Shown here: piece by piece, positions 45,078 to 56,621 of the stretch
How the letters are laid out: each line of letters opens with the position of its first letter
How positions within the stretch are numbered: position 1 is the first letter of the stretch
NCBI GenBank assembly: GCA_000827325.1
Contig: KN832881.1
Coordinates: forward strand, 208,616-272,615
Length of the DNA stretch: 64,000 bases
From: Oidiodendron maius Zn
Lineage: Eukaryota; Ascomycota; Leotiomycetes; Myxotrichaceae
Reading direction: 5' to 3'
Notes under the pieces: generated by a model
Seen by the model: only the letters and a program-made list of their open reading frames with translations
Told to the model about the DNA's origin: nothing
Databases searched by the model: none
Program-made: the position numbers and the translations under genes

Positions 45078-46366
45078 ATGATATATGACATTTTGTAACG
45101 TTATTTACGATGTCGTAAAAGAGGAAAGGGCAAGTGATGTTTTAAGTGCTAGCGGGACGGGACGAAGCTGCACCCCGCAAAGGACTAATTTAGTTGCATG
45201 TATGGTGCTTTGAGACCGGGGTCTCTGATTTTCTGCTAGCCAGTAAGTTGTATGGCCATAGCAAGTTGTTTAATGGGTCTGAGACCAAAAGCTTGGAACC
45301 CAATATTTGGGTACATACGTACGCAATTAACCCCATTGGGTGTAGTCGCGTACCAGATATACTTGGCCGCCTCGCTTATTTCGTTCCAGGGAACTGCCAT
45401 TGTCTTCGGCCCCAGAAAGAGAATTTACCATTTAAGTTGTTAATCCTTCACGCATTGTCCTGTAGGTGTTTATGCTTAAATTGACTGCTATTCATTATTA
45501 TCAAATTGCCATTCTGCTATAATCAGCAACAAAGCCAAGAATTCACTCTCAATTCTTGCAATCCAATTTCTACGTCGTCCTTTCTGATCATCCTCTTCCA
45601 TTACAACCATCACCCGCTTCCTTAATATCTACAGCCGCATGTTCATTAATTGAAGTATCTGGAATGCACATAATAGGGTATGAGCACTCGTGTCGCCCAG
45701 TGATCACCACAATGCCGTCCGGCCATCTTGCATAGGCCATCATGTCGAGTAAAGAGGTTAACGGCTGGGCATGCGTATCAGGTACGCTGAGGTCTAATTA
45801 GGATAGTTTATTGTGCAATGTTAATTTCGAGGGCTTTAGAATGTACCTTCCACAAAGGTGTAGGTGTCTAATAGTAAACGGCCATCAGCATGTCGAGGAG
45901 AGTGGAAGTAGGCAGTATCGTGAGATCCCCCCTCTTGAGGGCCATAGTAACTGGAATATGTATACCACTTATCATCGAAAATGCTTTGGACTATGAGTTG
46001 ACTGGATGTGGCGTGGACGTCGAAGTGAGAGAATGGCTCGGCTTAGGGAGCAGTGAAGATGCCAGATAGAGATTGAAGTGGAAGTCCACAGAGCTGGAAA
46101 ACACCCATAATATTACAATTTTTTCAGCTTTAGTAAACACAAATAGGCATACAGGTAGCAGGTGATTCTAGCGACACTCTTATGCACCGAGCTGCAGTAG
46201 TTGAAGGTTTATAGCTCGATTATGGTTATTCCGGTACCAATATTATGCTGATGGCTAGCTTTTGTCAACAACCTTGTTCAACTAGTAGTACAGTAGTTCT
46301 GAAAGTTTCCTGCCTATCTTATTCCTCTTTCCCATACTCGAAAAGGTCTAAAAATAGATCACTATC
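45078..46366. other. AT-rich spacer
   Basis: No coding signal is recognised. The 3' flanks of two converging genes meet here. Confidence 0.4.
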
Positions 46367-49300
46367 TCACCAAAAGAAGAACGGCTTAGGCGGAGAGGAT
46401 TTGATGGCCAACAGTTCTCGAAGATCAACTCCATTATTATTGTGCATCCCAACACCATCCATCTGTCTTAGCATCTCACAGGCTGGGCGGATGATGGAAT
46501 CGGCAGCATCGGGCTGGTCCAGCATTTCTGGACTCCATTCGGCCTCTTCCCCAAGCTCCAAGGAGATATTCTGCTTTAGTAATTCATTGATTTTAGCACT
46601 AGATATGCTCGCCTCGTGCCAAACATTTAAGCCCTCTGTGTCGTTTTGTTGCTGGGACGGCGACTCTGCTTTGTAAATTTGAAATGTCGCGCCTTCGAAC
46701 GGGCATCTGCAATCAACATCGAGAGCTCTAATTTCGGAGACACTCAAAATCGAATTGGCGGCTTTGTCTATACTGTTGTACTTAGCAACGTGGTGGACCA
46801 ATATGCTGTCGATAACGAGTCCGGATTTCTCAAAATATGAATCGTCCAATTCGAAATAGAGGCTTGGCTTAGACAAGTTAGGACTAGAATTTGTCAGCTG
46901 GGCAATTCTCTAATTTTCAATTAGAACTTACGGGATAAACAAAGAGCGCTGAATAGCTTTTGCAAAATCATTATACAGCGTCTCATTTTGCTCCTCATCA
47001 CCAAAACCGAAGGCGTTTATGCGGAAATCCCAGTGTCTTAGTGTACTATGAACATATACCACGCCAAAGTCATATCTAGTCTTGATCCGTATGCTAAACG
47101 TCTCGCCATCAATTTCGATTATGAAAGGATTCCATCCAGAAAGTCTCTCATTATGACAGGAGATCTCGTAAATTAGTGACAACTCCACAGGGGTTCTCTC
47201 CCATATAGGTTGGCCAGTCTGATCTTTAATGTCCACGAGATAGCTAATATCTGACGATAATGTTGACAGTGTGTTAGTAAAGAACGTGCGAGTTTGGTTC
47301 CTATCTGTGCCAGGGTTTGGGAGTAGCTCCGCCAATATCTCCTGGGGAGGAAAGCTCTCGAAGTTATCATTTAATGTGACACATCTTGGATTGCTCTTTC
47401 TCAAAATAATCCGACCAAATTCGGCCCGAACAAGAACCTCTCCTGAAAATCCTTGGAGGCCACTCATCAAGTGTTTGAAATTTACCTGAGTTTCGATAAG
47501 GAATTTTTGAGCCAGGTCAGGGCTAACTGGCTGTGTATCATCCTTGGCCCAATGTACAGCAGTTTCTGAGCTATTTGTTACTAATGGGGTTGTTTCAAGC
47601 GCCGTTCCTACTCCTTTGTCCTTCTGGTTAGAATTTTTTGTATTCTGACTTTTGGTTTTCTTCATAGATGATTTAGCAGGTAGTCGGCCTAAGGGCTGCA
47701 GTGGAGTAAAGCGTATACTAAGTATTTCTTCATCAAGAAGAGATCGTGTGGTAGTTCGTTGACTATTTATTCCGACTAGATTCTCCATCTTGTGCACCAA
47801 GGGATCATGTAGTGTACAAGCACTGCTGTGTGAATCTTTAATTTGGTAACGTGTTAGTGATTCCTTTATAGTTAAAGAAAGCAGGATAAATAGCAATATT
47901 CATTGACATACCATTAACGATAGTGGCCCTAAGGTCTTTAAGGTCTGAGCTAGAATCAGTAACCCTTCCCGCCTTATCTCCTGTGCCGTTGTCTAAGAAC
48001 TCGAGACGAATTTCCTCAGCCCAACCCTTAATACGAGTCTGCTTGAGCTGGTCTAATTCGCCAAAAGTAGCTCTATCTAGCGTCTTTGGTCGTTCCTCAT
48101 TATTCGGCCCTTGGCTCTCCTTATTGATCACATGTCTCATGGGATGAGATTCTGGACTCCCTTTCGCATGATATTCAAAGTTCACAACGTTCATGGCCTT
48201 CAAACTAAGATCTGAATCTTTAGTGGCCGGACTAAGCTTTCCAATCGGCACTGGCATGTAATCTCCTTTCGTGCCATCCCTAGAGGCACACCGAACTGTG
48301 AGTGCGCGGGTGAGCTTATTATAATTCAATGCCTGTGACATTTTATAGGGATGAAGAAGGGTTGTTGTAAAGAACTTCTTCTTCACCTCAATGAACGGAC
48401 AGATTCTAAGCTGATAATTTCGAATAATTTCGGTGTAAAATAAATGGTTCACATACGGAGCTCTAGGTTCCTAAGGAAGGTTAGATCAATATGTGAAGAG
48501 GCGCAGGACGAATTACCGAGTATCTCCGCAAATTATCGAGCTTTTTAATAGCATGCAGGCAGTTTTCAGCAAAATAATGGTGGATGAAGAGTTTTCCCTG
48601 CTTGAGATCCTTGTTGAAATCACAACCCGTTAGGTCTGTAAGTGCCTTGAGTATCTCGTCTGATGCGATATCCTCAAATCTATCGCCGCATGTCCAAATG
48701 AATTCTAGCTTAACTGATCCATCGTTGCTCGAAGACTCTCCAAGATTAGACGACAGAGGAAAGTCGATGGCAATAGAACTATTTTTAGACTGGGCATTTG
48801 AATCTGTAATCCCTTGCATCCTCTTCCAGACAGAAATGCGCTCCACGTTATCACTTTTGAACTGTCTAGATGTTAGCAGGCAAATTCCGGTAAAGGCAGT
48901 ACGTCTGAGCTTACTGGCACTTCTTCACCGTCTGAGTTTGATACCATTATCTCAGATTCCTCATCTTCATCACTGAAGTAATCATCTCCGTGTGATTCGG
49001 AAACAATATCAGAGATGATACCAGAGAATATAGCTGATATTTTGGGGGCATCACCCACAAGACAGCGAACACGAAAGACCATGTCCTTAGCATTCCACTC
49101 ATGATCAGCGCTCTAATATTAAGTTAGTATTGATTTTATCAGAATGGCATACGGAACAACACTATTAGCGAATAAAAGTAAAGAATCATGGCTTACCATG
49201 CCACTCTCTTCCAGAGCTTCCCGGAACTTGATGTTGACTGCTCTGATTCCCTCCTGCTTGAAGACCCACTCACTGGCGAAGACCAATCTCTTATCTCTGC

Positions 49301-49406
49301 CAGGAACATACGTAGCCGCTGTCAGTGCAGACTTGGCAACTGACCGTTGGCCTAGAGTAGACGGAGCGTAGCATGAGTAGATATAGCCTGTTATAGCCGA
49401 GGCCAT
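46367..49406 (-). CDS. Six-exon 910-residue protein of unknown function
   Basis: Exons 49406-49197, 49112-48915, 48861-48517, 48470-47912, 47835-46932 and 46883-46367 join at good GTAAGC/GTAATT/GTATGT donors and TAG/CAG/AAG acceptors. They keep one frame for 910 residues from MASAITGYIYSC. Seen parts: an N-terminal domain of about 120 residues, an acidic segment (DDYFSDEDEESE), a Ser/Asn-rich linker, then a compact alpha/beta segment EFIWTCGDRFEDIASDEILK...IKKLDNLRRY that resembles a KH-like fold with an RKLD-type end. A basic Lys/Ser/Asn-rich segment (KKTKSQNTKNSNQKDKG) and a C-terminal beta-rich half follow. I do not recognise a named family; a KH-like, DUF7905-type fungal protein is only a guess. 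The 3' end could extend through a GTGAGA donor overlapping the stop. Confidence 0.75.
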
Positions 49407-50986
49407 GATGAAATTCTCAGTGTGGCCTGGATCGCTAAACAGGGATTATTACAGTGTTTATGGCAGCTGTACCTGTAATTTGTGTGATTTGCTAAGGCCC
49501 TTTTGTTTCTACATACGCACCGTGGATGAAGAGGCAAACACACTCTGTTCGATAATCAGGTGCGATGCTCAGAACTGCATAGGAAATACAGTCTAGTTCA
49601 CAAAGTGAGTTGAACAGGATTTAGGACACCACTGAGATAGAACGCGCTGGTTGCTCACTGCCTTTTGAAAGTAGAAGATGTAAAACTGACAATTAGTCGA
49701 GTTGGAAGCGGCTCTTGCAGTCGACGAATGATAGATTAAGAAACTCCCAAGATGGGAGAAGGGTGAGATTAGAATTTTGAGAGAGCGGAGAAAGTGGAGA
49801 GAGGAATGGAAATCAGGACGTGTTCCTTTGTTGTGGGGCGTGCTTGTTCTATAGAAGTCGAGACAACAGAGAAGGAAGGGTCGGGAGGTTGCTTAAGCGA
49901 GCTTCCCCCCTTAATAGCACCCTCAATGAAAGGGAAGAAGGGTAATGTGGATTGTACTTAATGTGAAGGAGATCATAATGCGCGAAGCAGCAAGCTGAAT
50001 GCGCAGAAACTGCTTGTGCAAATAGAGAATATTTTGTGGACAATAAAAGGTAGGATGCTTGACGCACGATACACACGAGTCACATGACTGTGCCATATTG
50101 TGACGCCTGAACGGAACCCATATATCGAGATAAGACACGCGTCACTTGGAAGAAGCTTCGGAGTATTCTTTGTGGTAGTAGGGGAAAGAAAAGCCACTTG
50201 CTCCATGGTGAACCCGAGGATCAGGTTTCACAGATTTAGCAATTAGCAGTTGGTGCAGCGAAGGTCAATATATTGCAGGACGAGTATTTGCATACAAAAG
50301 GGAGAAACGAAGATGAAATGAAGTTATTCCATCCATATCTTTAAGTGACATCACGTGTACGATATTAGTCTGATACCCTGATGGTGGTGAATCTTTGGCC
50401 GAGACAGCTCCTTATATGGGGTTATCCCGCAATATAATGTTGTAAAGGTATATGGAGAATTGCTGTTTTATTGAGCAAATCTTACTTGTCAGAGGCAGGA
50501 ACATATGAAGAGAAGATTAATTGTCTAGCAATTACAGAACATTTTTTCTAGCTCATCTCAAGTTGTCGTCTGGGTATGGAGAAGACCTCAGAAGTAGTAA
50601 AGAACAAACAAAACAATGCTCCGCAGATCTGTACAGGAAGTGCGGACAAGTCATCAGGATCCGAAGTTCATCTCGTCATTAAACCCCTTCTATGTGCCAC
50701 GAAAAAGCAAACCATCACCGTAGAAACGAAAGAACTCCGAGACACCAAGCCGAATTATGCCCCCAAACAGCAATGCTGCAGATGAATAACTGCCTATCAT
50801 AACCCGGATCCCAATGCAATCTTGTGGTATCGTAAGAAAGGAAAGAAAAGGCTCGATCCGAGCGCCGTCAGTTGAATTTCCCATCCACTCCAATGCGCTA
50901 TCAGTATCGTATGTACTAGTATGCCCACAGCCCCGTGCCTAGCTGTCGTTCTCAGTAAGAAGCTTCCTCTCGTGACAGCAGTGGGC
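49407..50986. other. Spacer upstream of the unknown six-exon gene
   Basis: AT-rich sequence with no recognisable coding frame. The 69-codon plus frame at 50,576-50,785 has no motif. Confidence 0.4.
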
Positions 50987-52342
50987 CTATTGAGCTCCTC
51001 TAACATTCTTGTGTACTCCCAGCGCCCATCTCAACTCGCCAAGAACCCGTTTAGATTCCTGCAGTACCTCTTCATTCTCCTTTTCTTGGGCGGTCGCCTT
51101 TGTCTTGATGTTCTTCAGCATGTATTCCTGTTGTTTCTTGTACGCCTCGAACGCCTCGTTAATACCTTCTTTCTCTAATTCGAGCTGGTGAAGTTGCTCG
51201 GCCTGTTGGTCGCACAATGACTTCAACAAGTTGATCTTCTCATCATCTTTTTTGCGCTCCTCAACGATCGAATTGATCTTCTTGCCCAGTTTGACCACTG
51301 ACCTATCGACCTCCGCGCCTTGGTCTGACCAGTGACTTGTCATAGCCTTGTTTCTTCCTTCCATAAGTGCAGCGTATAGTTGGGCCTCATCTACCTTCTG
51401 CTTGCACTCCTCCTTGCACTTCTCCATTGCATCTCTCCACTCACGCTCGCTCTCGATGGCTGCGGCGGCCCTCTGCTTCTCCGATTCGACCTGTACCTTG
51501 TAGTCTGCCAGCTGGCGCTCTCTCCTCTTCAGCAGCGTCTTGTTGACCGTGGCCTCATGTAGGCGTGCCTCGTACTCGCTCTCCATGGCTTCCATCTTAG
51601 CCTCTGCCATCTTAGCTGCCTGATTCGACTCCTCTGCTCGTAGACGCTCGATGTTCAGGTCACGCTTGAGCATATCGTTCTCCCCCATCAGCCGCTCGAT
51701 TACTCGTCCTGACTTCCCAAGGTTCGCCTTGCCCACGGCTGCACTCCATTGCGGGGTTTGCGGGCTCTCACTAGTCTCGTCTGTGACTGGTAGATTGATG
51801 TTGGTATATGCACGCGTGGGTCCAAACTCTGAAGATATAGTTCGAGTGAGGCCGTTTCCCAACTGGAGGGAGTTTTGTCTCGCTAGCGGAGATGCGGGTA
51901 AGGGGGATTTGGAGTCTTTTGATGCTATTTGTGACATTGCCGAGGAATCAATTCTGCCCTGAGTGCGTCGTGAATCTTCGATATATGTAGAGTCGAGGCC
52001 ATTCGAGGGTTTGAATTCGCGGGACGTGGGGACCGAGAGGCTCAGTTTATTCATCGCGTTGGAAGGAATTGGAGAGAGCGTTCGGACAGGCGCATTCATG
52101 AGAGAATGAGTATCACCGACTCCTGCTGTTGGGCTGCTTTTCTCACTGTCTAGATGACTTGATCAGCCTTGTCTTTGGCCACGAGAGTGCGTGTGCACGC
52201 CGGTCCATGTGCGAATACGGGGGATGTGCGGTAATGTCGCGGAATATTCCAGTGCTCTTGTCAAAGAATGGATAAGACTACGCTTCTTACCGGCGATGTC
52301 AGAGTGTATTGAGATGTCCCGTTGGGTTTGTAAAGATGTCAT
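50987..52342 (-). CDS. she3: SHE3-like coiled-coil RNA-transport adaptor
   Basis: Exons 52342-52291 (52 nt) and 52149-50987 with a 141-nt intron (GTAAGA...CTAG) encode 404 residues starting MTSLQTQRDISIHSDIADSE. The upstream exon is needed because the second exon has no family-like start and meets a TGA upstream. A Ser/Pro-rich N-terminal third leads to QTPQWSAAVGKANLGKSGR (from residue 148) and VIERLMGENDMLKRDLN. Then a nearly continuous coiled coil runs to the C-terminus, with MEGRNKAMTSHWSDQG. This is the pattern of fungal proteins named SWI5-dependent HO expression protein 3. In yeast She3 links She2-bound mRNA to myosin V (Myo4). A filamentous-fungus role in hyphal mRNA transport is inferred, not shown. 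Confidence 0.85.
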
Positions 52343-54556
52343 CGCTCATGTCTCGTTTGCCGAAATGTCTCGCACAACCGCCCTGTCCTGTTCGGATCTT
52401 TGGGTGGACAATCGGTAAGAGGCAGCGGATTGGAATGTATTACCTCAATGGTGTTAAATCCCCTTCAGGCAAAAGGCAGTGTATTCGTGTTGAATTGTAG
52501 CCATCGAACGCATCGCGAACCCCCGGTATTAACGATCCCTGGACGTGTTGTCGCGTTCCGGAAAAGCTCAGCCAGGGTTGCCTGACATCCAATGACATGC
52601 ACTGACTGGGCAACAACAGCCCTCGCTTGCGAAGATCCTCTAGCCCTCCAGAAAGTCTGTTTCCAGTATCACGTAACCATATGGGGAAACCAAGTTCCTG
52701 CGCATTGGTGGTGTCATGGGTAGCTTTGAAACTGCCCCTTGAATCGTATTCCTATACTTAGGTCCGGCGGTTGGGAGAAGGCTCATCCTTCACACCATGT
52801 TGCAGCCTTGCGCCACTCTACTTCGACGTCACTCGACCTGAAGTTTGAACGGACAGCGGAATTCACAGAGGCAGCGGAAAGATAGACATTAAAACACGTA
52901 CTGAAGGTAGGAGGAGACTCCCAAGGACTGTCTGCGTGTAAAGAGTCTATTGCCAATTTCTAATCAGGGGCGCGAGATATCGATCAAATTGCTAGCCCTG
53001 CATACAATTGTCACCTCTCAGCCCGCTCAACCAACTCCGGCATGAAGTTACGCCGTAACCGAGATCCATTCAAGCTTCTCTGGATCCTAAAATATTGCCG
53101 TGTATATGGCCTCTGGGTGATGGTGAATCCTTCCATTCTCCGGACCTTAACATAAGTTATTCTATCAAAACTGGGCAGCAATGAAATATCACATTAGAAA
53201 ACTCAGAGATATCTGAATCAGTCTAACTACGGAAAGGTTTTATGTCATTTCTTCCTCAAACCCCTCTCTTCGAAACGGAAAATGGCCTCAAATGCCGGAC
53301 AATTAGATTTTGGTGCAAATTTGGTTCCGTTTTTATCTGGCTTCTCCTTGCAGCCAGTTCTCTCTAGTTTGGATAAAGATGAATGATATACTATGAACAA
53401 GAAGGACAATCGGATTTTGGTAGATAGACTGTATAGGAAGTCGGCTATCGACATCCTGAAGTCGTATTGATATTCTCGCAGGTGACCATATCGAGTTCCA
53501 TCGTGTAGTTGCACTGTTCACATAGATAATAAGTTGAGTGACACATTTTCCCTGGAAGATTCCTAGTTTTGCGACTTCAGTCCTTTTTCGGGCCGTATTA
53601 TAATTCGTTGTGTGAAGGCCGATGAACGTCGAGGCTGTACGATGTGCATGGTTGATGACTGAGGGAGAAATATCAAGGAGACAAACACAACATTTATATC
53701 TCTGCAACATACAATGAATCAAATGCCAGCCAGAGTGCGGACGATGAAAGTGGTTATAATCAATGCGGGCAAGGAATGGAGATAGTGAAGCTTTGTGATG
53801 GCGAGTCATGGAAGCACTTGAACAGGTCTCAAAAGATTTAGAGGAAAGACATTAAATAAAGATCTCGGGCAAGCATAGTCATAGTCATAATTAGCATCTA
53901 CGCTATCTTTTATTACAATAAAGTTGCTGAATATGCAGCCAATAGTCAGAGATATCTGCTGGCGAGAAGGGAATCAGGGAGTCATTTACTTCTTGACGAA
54001 TCCATCCACTTAATTTCTTTGATTTAGTGAGAGTCGTCAGTAGCTGGGATGGCAGAGCAAGAAGCAGTACAGTTAAGCGGTAATATTCCAACCCGGTCAA
54101 GCTGTAGAACGCCTCGTCTCGACAACCTTAGCTGGGGAACCCCGGGGAAATGACGCTTAGCGGATCAGAATAAAGCACGAAAGAGAGTTAAAAATTCTTT
54201 TATATTTCGTACTTTTCTCTATTCCCTTATAATCTCGGTCTATTAAAGACATTGGACTCTCGGAAGGGCAAAGGGGAATAAAATGTCTATATCTCTAGCT
54301 TTATGATACAATTATTTGTCTCTAAGGCAAACGAATCTCTCGCTTCAACGACGGCCAGTCTCTTGACAAAACATTCTACCCGGAACTCCTGGAGAATGTA
54401 GCTTTTCACCGTCGCAATCAGGAAACTGGGTAAGAAACATCCTCACTCTTGGGACGGCAATATCGTTGTGCCCTGTTGCTGTGCCTTTCCAACCCCTTCC
54501 ATCTATTGAAGAGTACTCCGTACAGCATTAAAACTTCATCATAGTCGCCGCATTTC
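52343..54556. other. 2.2-kb spacer
   Basis: Includes the SHE3-like 5' flank. The 158-codon minus frame at 53,809-53,333 lacks any motif and has unlike-coding composition, so I leave it out. No gene is seen. Confidence 0.4.
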
Positions 54557-55910
54557 TTAATCAGGCGGTATCTGCGTAGCCTCGCTCATAAGCTCCGTAA
54601 GTAAGTCGATATGGGTTCTTACGCTCTCGGTCATCTCCCCTTTCGCATCGCGCTCCTGGTTCGACCAATTACTAACCCCCCAGGTCTCATCATCCATAGG
54701 CCCTTCATGATTTGCGACCCTCATCGGCCACTCCATCTTTGCCAACCACTCCGGAGGCAGTAAGGCATAGATACCATTGACCTCCTTCTTCGCAATACCA
54801 CGCAGCCACCACACATCGTCGACGACCCCCGTCATGGCAAAGAAACAAGCAGTAATCACCAGCGCTCGCCGATCACCGTCCCCTATCAGGCTCACGAAGC
54901 GTCGGGATACGGTAGCGGCGAAGGCGATAATGCGCTCACGCTCCGGCTTCTGGTGCGCCCAATTGAGAAAGGCGATAGCATGCTGATAAGCCTGCCTCGT
55001 CTCCGCTCGCGTCTCCTCGGCCTCGGCCGACAATTGGTCCTCCGTGCCGTCGAGGAGGGTCGCAAAGAAGGTCTTCTTATCGGGATGCAGGTCGAGGCTG
55101 AGCGAGGGCTGACCGCTGATGATCGGCTGGATCCGGTTGCTGTTCCGCAACCATTGCCAGCTTGCGATCACCACGGTCTTGATGCCCTGGTAGGCGTGAA
55201 ACCAGGCCACCGGTAGGACGTACCCCTCGTCCGAATCATCGAAGAGCCGTGACGCTGATGATTGGAAGGCTATCAGCGTGGCCGTCGCAAAGAGGGCTTC
55301 GGCATTGTGCTCTGACACGCCATCTCTCAGCAGCGTGGAGTACTGCGCAAGTGCCGACGCCATGTAGCCGTGGGAGGCACGCACCAGGGTCTGGTCAGCA
55401 GGGTGCAGGGCGCGGAGGTGGAGGGCAGAGATGGCCAAGATGGCATCCATTAGATACTCCGCGTGGTAGGCTAGGGCCGGGACGTCGAGCTGCCACGCAG
55501 CTGTCTGGTCCGGCTTGTCTGAGAAGGTGCTGGCCGTCAGCGCGGTGTAGTTGTGCAGCAGCCTGAGCTCGAGGGCTCGCGACGCTGCCGGATGGAGGCT
55601 GCCCCTCATCACCTCCCTGGGCGACTGTGGCCGGGCAGCCTTGGGAGGGCGCGCCGAGGGCGTCGGAGAGGCGGGGAGCTGGCCCTTCGGCGAGGGTTTG
55701 GACGACTCAGCGTCTTCGAAATCGCACGAGACGCCATGCTTGGTGCAGTTTCGACAGGCGGGATGTATCTCATCGCACTGATGACAGGTCAGATCGGATC
55801 CCGCCAGCACACGAAAAAACAACACAGCACGGGCAGCTCGCCTTGATCTTCCGGGACTTGCAGCGTTGACAACCAGCCTTGGACTTCTTGTGAGACTTCC
55901 TGGGGGGCAT
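54557..55910 (-). CDS. Zn2Cys6 transcription factor with GC-AG intron
   Basis: Exons 55910-55842 (69 nt) and 55777-54557 join across a 64-nt intron whose only frame-keeping boundaries are GCGAGC...TCAG, a GC-AG intron. The product is 429 residues. The join gives the zinc cluster CQRCKSRKIKCDEIHPAC then RNCTKHGVSC, with the intron just before the third Cys. A Pro/Ser/Lys linker follows, then the UPC2-like fungal-specific region (LELRLLHNYTALTA, YLMDAILAISALHLRALHP, GIKTVVIASWQW). The C-terminus has EVNGIYALLPPEW. The overall plan, exon 1 length and intron position match the other Zn2Cys6 gene at 39.5 kb. It is divergent from CYS3 across 711 bp; control of sulfur-amino-acid genes is possible but not shown. 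Confidence 0.87.
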
Positions 55911-56621
55911 TGCGCAGCGGGGCAGGCCTCGCCCCATCCATTGGATTGGCGATAGGGTCGTTTCGATGCGTGCGATCCCTTCGGGGACCCTCTCAACGCG
56001 AGTCGAAGGGAGAGAAGTGGGTTTGGTGGTCTGGTGTCTGGTCTGGTGTCTGGACTGGTATCTGGTCGGTCTAGCGCGAACTGGCGTGTGTGCCCGTCCT
56101 GCCTTCCACTTTCCTAATCGTATATAGCAAGAGAGAAAGTAAGGGATGTATGTGGTGCGGTTGAACGACGCGGTCTGGCACAACGGCATGGTGACCGCCA
56201 AATCGAGAAAGCCGCGGCCAGCCGTCCCCGGTCCCGCATCGGGTTTAGACCAGCCTTGTCTATTATCAATCGCCTTGCCGTCGTGCTTGAGGCAGAAAAT
56301 GCCCTTAAACTGGCTGCCGTCCCGAACGAACCTCCGTGGCCCAACGCTCCCACCCCGCTTCTTCCTACACTTTTTCGTACCTGGTTGCTGGGTGGGAAGG
56401 ACGCGCGGAAGAATATAAAATCACGCCGATACCCTCTCCCTTCTCCTCGATCGCTGCGTCTCAACTTTTTGCTCTCCTGCACTGCTGCTGCTGCTGCACC
56501 CCAACCCAACCCTGACCACTCGGGCGCATCGTATCCATTCGGCCGGGCAGCCGCCCAGACGTCATCGGTCCCGGGCTCCAGGTCGCAGCATACATACACC
56601 TCACATTCAGCTCTCACCGAC
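55911..56621 (+). promoter_or_regulatory. Divergent region Zn2Cys6 factor / CYS3, with TATA-like site
   Basis: This 711-base region carries both promoters. AATATAAAATC at about 56,412-56,422 is a plausible CYS3 TATA element about 200 bases before the ATG. A CTG run lies at about 56,483-56,495. The CYS3 frame stays open upstream to 56,256, but that part crosses the TATA-like site and is probably leader/promoter. Confidence 0.5.

Noticed and set aside
53333-53809. 158-codon minus frame in the 52.3-54.5 kb spacer
   Set aside because: Composition and lack of motifs do not support coding.
56256-56621. 122-codon in-frame upstream extension of CYS3
   Set aside because: It crosses a TATA-like site and has no similarity to Cys3 N-termini; it is probably promoter and leader.
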